This document shows, piece by piece, positions 51,191-62,930 of a stretch of 64,000 nucleotides of DNA. A program made the translations under genes and the position numbers. The stretch is from Erythrocercus mccallii (lineage: Eukaryota > Chordata > Aves > Passeriformes > Dicruridae): contig VZRG01000533.1 in the NCBI GenBank assembly GCA_013397435.1, positions 310,001 to 374,000 of the forward strand, in the 5' to 3' direction. Under the pieces are notes generated by a model. It was given only the letters and a program-made list of their open reading frames with translations, had not been told where the DNA came from and did no database searches. The first letter of the stretch is position 1. Each line of letters starts with the position of its first letter.

Positions 51191-52549
51191 CCACAACAGA
51201 CAAGGACATCTACATAATAACTTCAGACAAGAAATCCACAATGATCTGAAGTTTATACACAACCAGGGTCTATTTATCACGGTTATCATAATTCAAAATC
51301 AAATTACACGTTCCAACACACTCTGCTGTGTTGGATAAGCTCTTCAAACAGTAGCAAGATAAGGCCCTACCCAATGACAACAGGTGGGTATGAGTATTGT
51401 GGGTCCAGCAGAACATCCCTTTGTTTCAGGTATGAAATGCTGCTCATCCTGTGAAAAATGCCAGGTGGCATCTACTGCAGCCTAGAACTAATATTGCTGG
51501 GAACAACAGGCAAGGCAGGTCCAAAACCAGGAAACACGTGTGAAGAATGGCTTGTGAGACAAGCAATTCTAAAAATTAGACAGCACAAAGCAGCCAAAAC
51601 AAACAGCAAGGAGCACTCCAGTCCTTCCAGGAGAAACATAGCCATCTCTTACTAAACATGAAGGGATTTCAAATTTCTGAATTTTTTAGCAGACCTCAGA
51701 AGGCTGTAAGACATTTTATAAATATCTCATTTCTTTATGAAGGGCCTCCTAATCATCATTTCTATTGGATTGTAGAAGAGACTCCCTACAGGGGCAGCAA
51801 GAGCTCTGTTGACTGGATCATTTAAAATTCTGATGGGTGAATATGAGAAGATAATACTGTAGAGGCCATTCAACCTCAAAACAGCCCAATTGCTCAAAGT
51901 ATATATAACCAGAGAGGTTTCATCAATAGTCACAATGTGATGAGAAGTTTTTAAAACTTTATTAATCAAAGAAATTACCCTGCCAAAGAAGACTGATTTG
52001 TACCACAACTCCTAGAAGTGCTCTAATTATATTTAAAAGAACAAAAACACATATGCACATGGAATATGTCATGTAAAAAAAAATATATTAAAAATGACTA
52101 AGCACCACAAGTCAGACTCAGTTTTGTGGTCAGCTGCAAAAGTTAGTTGGCTCTCTGTCATGGATAGCTGTCGTAGTTTAACAAAACATTGATCTAAAAA
52201 TGACAAGAACTTGGTTGCAGTCTCTTTCATAGAAGAAACATAAAACAAGAAGAGTCAAAACATATGTAGAACAGCCTGATCCTGTTTGCCAGAACTCCTC
52301 CCACTACTACTACATAAAAGTGAAGCAAAACCTTGGAATGTCTGAGAAATAAAAACATCCTGATAGATTTGCCCACTGCCCTCCGCCCTCACTGCTCCCA
52401 TCTCGTTCTGGTTCATGGTACCAATGCTCAGGGTGCACCTGAGACCATTTACACATCTACATTCCAGAAGGGCTCCACAGCCCTTCCAGAATACTGTGAA
52501 TGCTGGGCATATGGCAGTGGATGCCTCCTCCCCCTCTCCGAGACATCCT

Positions 52550-52680
52550 TTTGGCTGGGGTGTTTGGCAAACTCCGCCGGCACTCTGAACTCCGTCAGAG
52601 TCGCGTTCTGGCAAGAGCTGCTTTTCCGATTGCATAACTCAAGGTTAGCGCTTCTAGGGAGGCAGTCCACTCGCCACCTT
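52550..52680. promoter_or_regulatory. Locally CpG-rich intronic segment
   Basis: CTCCGCCGG, CTCCGTCAGAGTCGCGTTC, TTTTCCGATT, TTAGCGCTT and CACTCGCCACC give about eight CpG in roughly 110 bases, far above the near-absence in the surrounding intron. It sits in a 199-codon plus-strand open frame (52333-52932) with no recognisable domain. It might be an unmethylated regulatory spot or a recent insertion; I cannot tell which. Confidence 0.25.
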
Positions 52681-53889
52681 GCTGCTCCCCTCACCCTACC
52701 CCCATCTTCCCCGAGAGGAATTGTTTCTTCTCTCAGTTTTGATGCCTGCAGAGAAACAGCCAATGCAGAATTCCCAAGCAGGAGTGTTCAGGAACATAAC
52801 TTCACATTCCTGCTTTTCATATCCCAAGGGAACCGAAAGACCAGGCATACAAAAAAAAAAAAGGTGGAGAGAGCCAAACACAGTTACCTACAGAGTGCAA
52901 GGAGAAACTTGCTGATCATTTCTTGCACCTAAGAATTCCACACACACAGATGGACACAGCCTGCTACCTTTGCTCAGTGTCAATAAATTAAAAAGAAACA
53001 GATGGTTGCCTGCTACTGTCCTTTTGTGTGTCTCATTTCTTCCCTTCCCCTCCAACTACAGTTTGTCCAGCTATTTCCCATATCTAAATGCTAAAGGTGG
53101 TACTTTCAAATAGATTTGAGTTTTGAGGAGATAGTTTTTATCTTAGATTGATGAACAGGACCTGTGACAGCATCTGATGGGCTTTGTGGTACTGAGGCAC
53201 ATCTCGTTCCCCAGCAAGGGCCTGTAAATATCAACTCTTCCAACACATACCTTAGTCAATATGCACCAAATCTGAAATTTTGGGGCAGATTAATTGCTAT
53301 GATTGCACAGTAAAAGTTCACTTTATGACAGAAAAACACATTAAATTATTAGACAAGCTGGTGGCATCAGGTGTTATCCATTCAACCCTGTGGTATTTTC
53401 CTCAGCTCTCCAAGAAGGTGAAGAGTCTTATGCTCCATCTAACACAAATGGAGACTTTGTAATCTTTCTGTGCAATCCCACTGCCTCTTGTAGTAATAAA
53501 CATCAGAATAGCCTGAGCTCTAAAACTTTCATCCACAGTCTCACCAAATGTGGAAAACATGAGGTAGGCAGGCACTACAGATGACAGAGAGCTGGAAGAA
53601 CTTAGGGGAACAACTGGCAATAGTGAGAGCTGTGCCCAGAGGTTTGCACATGATGAATTATTTGCATTCCAGTCTCTGCTCCTGCATATTAATGCCACGG
53701 TACTTCAAAACAGGTACTGTGCAGGCTGTCTATGTCCCAGTCCAAACCTTGTTACAGCCCAGATCCTGTTACACCTCTAACTGCTGTAAGAGAATTTCCA
53801 GCTGTTTTCAGATTTAGGTTTGGGTTTTTCTGTGTCACTTAGCCCAAGTGTTCTTCACTCATTAGTGAATTACCCACAACATTTCACAA

Positions 53890-53990
53890 AGAAAGGCAGG
53901 ATTATTAACTGTTTACCAGAAGGGAAACTGAGTCACACATTATGGGACTTGCCAAAGGTTCCTTGGTAGGACTGATACAGGTTTTAGTAA
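53890..53990 (+). repeat. MIR-like ancient remnant
   Basis: ATTATTAACTGTTTACCAGA, GGGAAACTGAGTCACACA and GGGACTTGCCAAAGGTTCC follow the MIR core order (ATTTTACAGATGAGGAAACTGAG...CTTGCCCAAGGTC). Confidence 0.65.
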
Positions 53991-56892
53991 CTGAAATTAG
54001 CACTCCTGAATCTTACAAAAAAATTACCATCTCAAGCTTGTAATTTCTTTTTGAGTGTGGAATTGTGACTCTTGCTGATGGCACATGGTACCAAGGAAAG
54101 CAAAATAAAAATAAAGCAGTTATAGATCACCACTGCAATGGACCTTGCTTAAGTAACGCCTGCAGGGCTGTAAAACTCATAAAAAGCACATGCATAAATG
54201 ATAAAATAGAGTGAGACTTTCAAATGTTGACTCAGTAATTGTTAAACCCCTTCTGGCTGCACAATTTTATAGTCTTCTACTATACTAATGAAAATGCAAG
54301 AAACAACAAAGAAGCGGTTTAGCCTTCCAATTATATAAACTCTGTGGACCACCAAAGAAGATGAAAGATTATTTATAATGTCACAGCAAGTTATCATTTG
54401 GGAGATTTTTTTGTTGTTGCATCAAAGTTGAGTATGAAGAAACAATGCCTTTACCACCCCCTCAGCTCTTTCAATCTTGCTTATCCAAGATCTCCCTTTT
54501 TCATGGAATAATCCACCCACAGAATCTAAAAGCAGCATTAGAAACAAAAAAATAAAAGAACATTCTTTACGTGTGGCTCTTCCTGATTTTATGGTACTTC
54601 TTTCAAAATTATGACATGCAGTCTAAGTTGGGGCTACATCAGTTGGTAGAGGAACCATATCTTTTGGTTTACAGTACTTATTAAAATCCATATTGCTTTA
54701 ATACTGCCTAAAAATGATTGCATCTGATTTGCAATCTACATGAAGTGTTCTACAGACTCAGTAGAGAGGTTCTTTATGAGGTGTTACAGGGAGAAGATCA
54801 GAATGACCACGAGGACCTAGACATTTAATTACTCCTCTCTCGGGAACAGACATCAATTTACAGAAAGGATTTGCTGAAACTCATAAAGTCATTTTTCTTT
54901 GTTGTGTATTGTGGACACAGGGCTTTGGTTTCTAAGGATTGTCAAGTCAATATCTTTAAAAGCACTGGAGGCATGACAGAGTCCACTGAAATAAAAAGAG
55001 GAAAATCCTCAATACCTTGGCAAGGGTCAGGCCCCTAATGCGTTTTGGTTTCTTTCTTTTTTTTTTGCTTGTTTTGGTTTTTTTGTTTTGTGTTTTTAAA
55101 TTCTTTAGAGAAAGAATGAAAGATTTACTTCATTCATAAAGTGTATTATTTGGCTTGGAAACAAACTGACGGAAAGTAGCAGTTCTAGAGGACACTGAGG
55201 TCCTGCTTTTCTTTCATTGTGATCTCTGAAAGACAGAGCAAGTCAGGACTTGCACATAGGGCTGGCCCAGCCCATTATTTTGAAGAAGGAATAAAAAGGA
55301 AAAGGAAATCAAAGCAGAATGATGAGATGCTGTTTCCTTCTTAGGAAAGTTGTTACAGCACAGGCACAGGCATTGACCTCAACCAGATCCAGCTGTAATC
55401 TGCTGACTGCAAATAGGTTAAGAGTTCCATGACCCAGTTTCTCACCCAGACTGCTTCTTGGGCTGACATGGCCTGTAACTCTCTGTGAATTGTTCAGTCA
55501 CCGCACCTTAATTTCCTGAACTCCACAGGATGGAATAGTGATGCTTTCCCACCACTGTGAAGAGTTTTGAGGTCTCTGGATGAAATGTGCCATGTAAATT
55601 TTAATCAGGGACTTCACAGCAAGTCAGAAAGCCGTGTGCTGTCAGCTGATCAGTGTGGAAAGAAAACATTAACTGGGGGAGAGAGGTGGCACACTAAAAA
55701 TGAAACAAGACGAAAATCACAACCCACACAGGATTTCCTGGGAGGGAGGGTCTGCATGCATGCAAAGAGAAAGCAAGAACACAGTCTCTGCTTCCCTGGC
55801 AATTGTTTAATAAACAATGGGTGACTCAACTGCATAGCAGAGATTATAGACTACTTTTTTTCCTTTTTTTCCCTAGAAGGTATTCAAATTATGAAGGCTG
55901 ATGTACCTTTGCTTACACTTCTTCCAGCCCTGCTGAACAGGTCAGGCTGATCCCTCAGGAGCCCAAATGGACACAATTCACAGAATTAGCCTCTATGACA
56001 GAGAAGAGAGGTACTGCACTGATGCTGGAGTCCATGGATGTGCTGAAAGCCCCACTGACTTGAGACATGTAATTATGTAAAAATAATAAAAAAATCTCAG
56101 GAAGTAATAAGCTCTCATGGCTGTGGGGCACAGCTTAAAACTTAAATCCAAGGACTCAAAAAGCTCAAAAGTCGTAACAAGAACTCCACATCACTTGTGT
56201 ATTTGTTCTTTCAGGAGGAAGTTGATCCATCTTTATTGGGTTTCATAAAACTTCCACAACAGTATAAACAGCTGCAGTCCTCCCTGGCCCACACTAGGCT
56301 GTGAATGTTTCCAATCTCCACCCTTTGGAATGAACGAACTCTTAATTCCCATTTGGACTTCAGCAGCTACTGTGGGTCTAGGGTTCTTCCCTTGCCTCTC
56401 TGCCTGCTGTTCTCAATTTCATCTGGAGTTTCACACACACATCTGTGGGCAGAATCCATCCCTTTCTCCCTCCAAAGGCCTCATTTTTTATTAGCTAACC
56501 CTGCCCATGCAGCCCTGCTGTCCCACAGCACTAAGGAGACACATAAATAAATATCCATACTTCATCTTTGAAAAATGCATCTGGGCATTTAATAAATGAT
56601 GGTCAATCAGGAGGGGGCAAAAATAAAAAAGTGGTGTTTTAAAATGAAGGGTTAAAATCCTTGGGGGAATAAAAAAAGTCTTTACTGCAGAATCTCTTCC
56701 TCCTATGCGTAGGCACTTGCTAACTGAGAGTAGTGGCATTGTGACAAAAGCAGCCAAACCAAAGGCAGGCTTTACTAAAGGAAAAAGGGGGAGGGGAGTT
56801 CTTCCACTGGCCATCTGTGAAAACAAGGCATGTGGCCATTAAATGCAGAGGCTGTAAATATAAATATACACAAGCTCCACAAAGCAAATGGC

Positions 56893-56933
56893 AAAAAAAA
56901 AAAAAAAAAAAAAAGGGGGGGAGGGAAGGAGGG
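56893..56933. repeat. A22 followed by G7 and purine tract
   Basis: Twenty-two A (56893-56914), seven G (56915-56921), then GAGGGAAGGAGGG. On the SOX5 strand it is C7 T22. Confidence 0.93.
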
Positions 56934-58362
56934 CACAGACAATAAGTGGATAAACTTTCAGTTGAAGTAAATCAAAATTTGCAGCATGCAAGCCTGACCT
57001 GTGTTTTCTTAATTAAATTTGTGAAAAATTTCAGGAGAAATTGCAGTGGGTGCAGTAGCCCTGTTGAACAGGACTCCTTGACCATGCATGATCCTGCTGA
57101 GGCTGTTGACTGGGCTTCCTGGAAATCTGACATCTGGGTGATGGATGGCTGATGACATAATACCTGCTTGACTTGTCACACGTTTTGAAAACTTTGTACG
57201 CTGTGCTGATAGCATGAACAAAGAGCACTGCAATCCCCACACAAGAATTTCTGCTGGCAAAGAACCTCAGTGAAACTACCTTAGAGTAGGGAGAGGCACA
57301 GTAAGAGGGGGATATACAGTTGTGAGGATAGCACATTAACTTTGTGCTGTGGGACTCTAACAGGTCACTGTCTGCAAGACACAACCTGGTCCCCGCATCA
57401 GTCCAAATCCATCTCTGCTCACACATCTCTGCAAGAAGAGAACAAGAATATTACAGCGATCAATGATCAGCTTTGCTGAAGGTTTACAGGCCAGTGAGGA
57501 ATAGAGTGGGCTACAGGACATATTTATTAGGTCTGCTGAACTTGCAGGGAGAAGTGTGGATGTGTGTAATATCTGTGGGTGACACAGCCTCTGCTAGTCC
57601 TTGAGAATGCTGAAGTAAAATTTTCCAGTAAAATATGACAGCGATTATGAAATTGGGCAGGTTTCAACCCTTGCAAAGTGATTTGGCTTATGATGTTAGT
57701 ACTGTGTCTCTGGACTAATTTTCAGTGGGTTTCTCCTGTTTGGGAAGCCTGGCTTGCACCAGGTCCCAGCTTCAATCATTACAACTTACTCAATCTAGAC
57801 TGACCCACGGTCTCAGTGTCAGCAGCAAGAACAGAGTTACAGTCTGTTCTACTGAGCCTTCTCTCTTCTTCTCCTGCCTGCCCTTCTGTCCTGTAATTTT
57901 CTCTTGACTTTCTGGTTCAAATCTAACCATTAGGAGAAGAAAAAAAGTTATTGAAGCAAAATCCTCTACTGCAAGAAAAATTTAAGTGTCATGTGTTAAA
58001 CCAACAGCTCCTTATGTGTTTAGTAAAGTGAGCTCCAGTGTTTTATTTCTCAAAGGCAGCAGGAACTGCAGGTTTGAGATTCTTAATATTCCCCTTCTTC
58101 CCAAGGGGAGAGCAGGGACAAAATTCATTTCAGCTCAGCAGATCACAGTGGTTTCTGAAGAGTTAACTCTACTATCCCCATCCATCAGGCAGCCAGCGAG
58201 GCATCAGAAGGAATGATGGATGTAAAATTATTACAGGGCTGCCACCCGATATACTTTCTGCCATTTGTAACTAACGCTGGAACTGACACACTTTTTTCAT
58301 TATTAAACATCCACATTAAGTCAACATTGGTCACTGTCATTTCATGTTTGGCACTTTCTTAA

Positions 58363-58435
58363 GGGGAAGAGGGAGAGGTGGCGGTGGGAGTGGGGAGGAT
58401 GGTGGGAGGAGGGGTGAGTGGGAATGGGAGGAAAG
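58363..58435 (+). repeat. G-rich tract with quadruplex potential
   Basis: More than six runs of three or more G within 73 bases (GGGG, GGG, GGTGGGAGTGGGGAGG, GGTGGGAGGAGGGG, GTGGGAATGGGAGG), almost free of C. Loops are short enough for a G-quadruplex on the plus strand, i.e. the SOX5 template strand. Confidence 0.7.
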
Positions 58436-60195
58436 ACATCCTGAACCCGGTGCTCCATAAGCATGAGTAATAGGCTCCTGCTTACAACGCTGGAATAAAT
58501 ATTGTTACAAATAGCTATTTAGTCACAACCCAGCAGACAAGCACATGTCAGAGCCTTTTAAAAGGACACACTCCAAGCAATAACAGGGAGAACTTGTACT
58601 GCAGGTTAAGACACACCCCAGCACTAGAGGGGGGATGTATTCGAATGTACTCAGCTTGGAGTGTGACTCCATCCCTACACACCAGAAAGGCTCCTGTGGC
58701 TGTGTGCTCTTACACAGCTGTCCCAGCACTCAGAAACCAGTTTGTGCCTGTGCACACACGTTCAAATACCTGCTTGTGTGCCCTCCTCCTCCCCCTTTGT
58801 CACAGAGGACATCCCTGAGAGCCTGGCTGCAGTCGGGGAGTTCCTGGCTAGCGTTGTGCGTGTTTGTGCTGGGTATCCCTGAAGGAGTGCACTGTGGGCT
58901 GGGATGCATGCACACATATGCTGGCTCTTTGTGTTTGTGTACATCTCCCTTGCAGTTTTGGGGCTGAACAGAGAGGCCAGAGTTCCCTGGCTGATGCTGC
59001 CTGTTGTGGTGTTTACCACAGCTGACAAGCTGAGCTCTGAGCATAATAGGTAACCTTGTTTATGTATAGTATGTATCAAGCTATAATTAACTGTAGATGA
59101 CAATTACAAATAAAGCTATGCTCTCGGGTTTCCAAGAAACCACAAAAACACACTCTTCTCATTTATACAAGGAAATGTTTCCAAGAAAAGTAATGTAAAA
59201 ATATGTTTTACTGCATTTGCAATTAAAATAGGTTTTAGTCAAATCCATGTTCATTGCAATGCTCAAAGTTTTTACTGTAATCCTCTGAAAATCAAATCCG
59301 TCATGATGGTCCAAGTTGGATGCCCAAAAAGTGACTCACCCAAATCATCTTAGCCATTTTTAAAAATATTTTCTTATGTATGACTCCTTTTATACAGTTT
59401 CGCTCTACTTCCCCAAAATTCCCGTCTGACTACTGCCTTAGCTGGCATGTCTGGCTGTCCACAGGGATCAACCCATCTGGGAACACCAGCAAGAAAACAG
59501 GACACATATGAAGAGCCCAAAGAGCTAATTTAACAGAGACTCCCAAAGATGACTTCCAGCCCAAGCCTGCCCAGCTACCTCTGGCAGAAAAATCCCCACC
59601 AAGAGTCTCCTATATAAGTTGGGAATGGCGCAGAGCCCACCTCCACTGAAAGGCTGCAGAAGTAATTCTTGCAACAAAAAGCTCAACAGGTCTCAGAGAA
59701 CCACAGGTCTCCACTGCAGCTAAGAAGGGACAAAAATCTGGGGTAGCCCCAAACTAGTGTTTGTTACCAATAAATAATAATGTGCATTTCTAAGTACTAA
59801 TATGCCCAGGGATACATAGAGATACATTAGGTTAATGCTCTCTTAATTCCACCCTCCATCTCCAATTCTCTGGTCAGGAAGCAAAAGTCACAGATCTGAT
59901 ATCTCAAAAGTTCAGGGGCTATCACTAAGCCCCATGGTGGGGACCCTGAGCTTCTGAAAAGGGAAACTCCATAATAAAACTGTAGCACTACTTCTGGCTA
60001 ACCACATTCCCAACTAATTCTCTGCCTCTGAAAACAGAGAAAATCAGAATAAAGTTTAATTATAAATGGCAATACTTGCTTTCCTCTCAAATCTTGCTCT
60101 TAGTGAGAAAACCTTAAATTCCTAGAGCGAAAAGACACAAAATTTAGTGAAGCTGGATTGTTTGTCTGGATATGAACTTCACATATTAAAATAAA

Positions 60196-60255
60196 CCACA
60201 GAATCAATTAGGTTGGAAAACACTTCTGAGATCATGGAGTTCAAGTCAGTGAGAC
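60196..60255 (-). mobile_element. CR1 3' terminus, decayed
   Basis: CACAGAATCAATTAGGTTGG, AAAACACTTCTGAGATCATG and GAGTTCAA match the complement of the CR1 3' end; sequence beyond is not recognisable. Confidence 0.75.
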
Positions 60256-62784
60256 CTGATAAAGTTTTGGCATTAATTGTATCAAAACCCACAACGCCTA
60301 CAGTTGCTTTAGAAAAAGTCTCTATTGAGCAAACCATTTTTTCTTCCTGCTACCTTGTAAAAGAACTCCTGTCTGCCCTCCACGAGCCCAGCAGGAGGTA
60401 TGAATTAGAGAGGAAAATAAACTTCAACTGAGGTTGAGGGTGTGAAGTGAAAACAGAAGGAATAAGGAGAATCCCAAGAATAGGAAAGTAACAGAATAAA
60501 GTGAATGCAGATGGTTCCACTCCTGTTACTTAATCAAAAGGCTGTGCAGAGTCACTAGAGCCAGCACAAAGTCATGTGTTAGAACAACAGCTGATCTGTA
60601 TTAAAGAAGATTAACTCGCAATGCCATGGTGGAGGGCCTGGGATTATTTTATGTGCTTCCATTGCCGAACAAGCCGTCAGCACAATTACTGCCCTCCGAT
60701 GTGAATGACTGATCTGTAACCACAGCTAAACAGCATGCTGCTTAGGGGCCTGGGTGCTTCATGAAGATGAATTTCCATACCATCAAAGTGCTTTTAATGG
60801 GCTTCCTGATCCAACCACAAGGCCTGCTTTGCAAGTATATAGAACTCAGGATGAAGGCTTCCTGTCCAAAAGGATTTGGTCGGTTGTCACTTGACAATTC
60901 CCAGCCAGCACAAGGGAGGAGAGGGGGGAGATAGGTAGAGTTGCCTCTGCTTTGGAGGATTTAAAAAAAAAAAAAAGGAAAAAGAAAAAAAAAGGGTACA
61001 GATGCTTTCTGAATGCAACCAACTGCTGTATCCACAGCTGAATTCAATGCGCTTAACAAATAACGGCAATTTAGCTATGCTTGCGAGGAATAGCTTGAGT
61101 CACTTTGCATTAGCATCTGGCTGAGTGTTAAAGTCATTTCTACATGGGGAGCAGAGAAAAGGAATTTCTGCTCCGAGCATCCTTTCAAGAATGCTTAAAT
61201 ATTTGAATATAAATTCCTTTGTGCTTGTGATCACTTCTTCTTATATCTGACACTCTGCTTTTCCCTTTTCCCTTCTGGTACTTCTTCTCTGTGAAATGCC
61301 GTAAACATGCTCTAGCCCTCTCTTTCTTTCTCTCTCCCCACAGCAGCACCCTTTTTCTTCTAAGACAAGAGTGTATGTACTGCCAGATACCTATTACACT
61401 GACCTCTTTTTTCCTTCCCCTTCCTCTCCAGAAAGTGCATGAAATTGGAGTAATTTCTACATCACTGACACCCGGGATAGGCTGAGGAAAAAAGTACAGC
61501 GGTGAGAGACTCACATGTACATTTAACATTCATTATGCAGGCTGCTGGCTTCTCACAGCTTATTGATCAAACTCCATCTAAAACCAGGGAAAATGGAAAG
61601 CTATCCAAATTAGCAATCTGCTCATTCTGGACAATATTGTTTGACTCACAAGCTTCCTAGGATGACTGGATTTCAAGTTTCTGCTAAATAGCTGATCATT
61701 TTTATTCAATCTATTTATCTGCCTGTCTCAGTGAATTGCACAAGACCTTAGAGGAGAAGTGGTTTCAATTAAATGCAGTTGACACCAAATGTGACAACGG
61801 GGATCCCTGCACAGCACAAGGACGGCTGTATCACCTCAGAAAATATTGCAGGGAAGCAGAGGAACAGAGGAGAAGAGTCTTGCTAAGCACACAAGCCAGA
61901 GTTGAGATGTGTATCTTAGGTGGCAGCATTATAAGGAGAGCTCACTGTAAATGTGGCAGCAAGCACTGGCAGGTCTATTTATCCTCCATAAGCCAAGGTA
62001 GCGCACAGAAAGACAGCAGGCACTTACGGAGAAGAGAAGCAAATCACAACCTCACTGACACACACGACAGCTAGAGCACATACAACTTTTACTAGAGAAT
62101 ATCCACTTTGTTGGTATTTTGCTATAGCACGGCCTCACAGGCCAGTCCAAAAGCAGAAGGTGGTAAGGCCCATATGTTCTGCTGCCTCTAAGTTTCACTG
62201 CAAATATTTGGTGCAGTTTGTGTTGTCAATTCTCCGCTTTTCAATTTTGTTAAGTCATCTAACATGACATGACAGTGCTACATTGCAATGGTCACAAAAT
62301 ATCATGTATGACGACCTCACAAGGCTAAATACCCAGAAGCTGAGCCTGAGTATCAGCAAAGCTTATGTTCCTAAAGGAGCTTGAATATTTTCAAATCCAG
62401 CTCATCTCACAAACACATGTAAGCATTTCCATAAAGCAAGATTTCTACTTAGACCCAGAGATTTCCAAGATCACCTTCTCTTAATACATGTTGACAGGCT
62501 GGAACAGAGAATCAGTGGTCTCCAAAGTTCTTGTGATGGCTTTAACTATCTCTACCTCCTCCCCACTCTCCCCCAGGGGTCTCCAAGTCTCTCTTTCATG
62601 TCATCTTTTGGCTGTGGTTTTCATTTTGCTTTTCACTTTTTGATTGAACTATTCTGTTTCAAAAATGGAGAAGGAAAAATAGAACAGGAAAAAGGAGGAA
62701 GAGAAGGGAGGAAGAACCTGTGTATCTGTGGGGAGAGGCAAACAAACACTCTGACCCTTTGCAGAAGGAGTCTGAGAAACTCAC

Positions 62785-62930
62785 TTTTTCTGTCCTGCAG
62801 TTATTGAGACCCAGGCTGTTCACCACGGCCACCTTCCCATCCAGCACCTGCTGCTCCCTCCGTAGCTGCTCCTTCATCTGTCGGGCCTCCTGGATTGCCT
62901 TGGTAACAGCATCGTGGTCATTTAAATAAC
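62785..62930 (-). CDS. SOX5: SOX5 exon: second coiled coil
   Basis: The 146-base exon encodes 48 full codons from YLNDHDAVTKAIQEAR to NNCRTEK, preceded by a split Gly codon. The acceptor is TCAG at 62934-62931 behind a pyrimidine-rich tract; the donor is GTGAGT at 62784-62779; the exon ends in phase 0. The residues are strongly helical (KAIQEARQMKEQLRREQQVLDGKVAVV) and correspond to the second, more C-terminal coiled coil of SoxD proteins, which contributes to homo- and heterodimer formation with SOX6 (family knowledge). SoxD proteins lack a transactivation domain of their own, so such partner contacts matter. The open frame continues upstream into ILSSITSS, but I place the acceptor at the CAG before GTTAT because SoxD proteins have a Gly directly before YLNDHD and the pyrimidine tract lies immediately upstream. 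Confidence 0.95.

Larger units (their letters stand above)
47240..62784 (-). other. Large SOX5 intron between coiled-coil and linker exons
   Basis: A 15545-base phase-0 intron, donor GTGAGT, acceptor CCCTTATAG. It contains an LTR at about 49660-50007, CR1 fragments at 50290-50690, 51113-51190 and 60196-60255, a MIR-like remnant at 53890-53990, an A22-G7 run at 56893, a G-rich tract at 58363-58435 and a locally CpG-rich segment at 52550-52680. I found no additional coding exon. Confidence 0.9.

Noticed and set aside
57031..57426. 131-codon minus-strand frame
   Set aside because: No recognisable domain, overlaps another open frame, and lies in ordinary intronic DNA.
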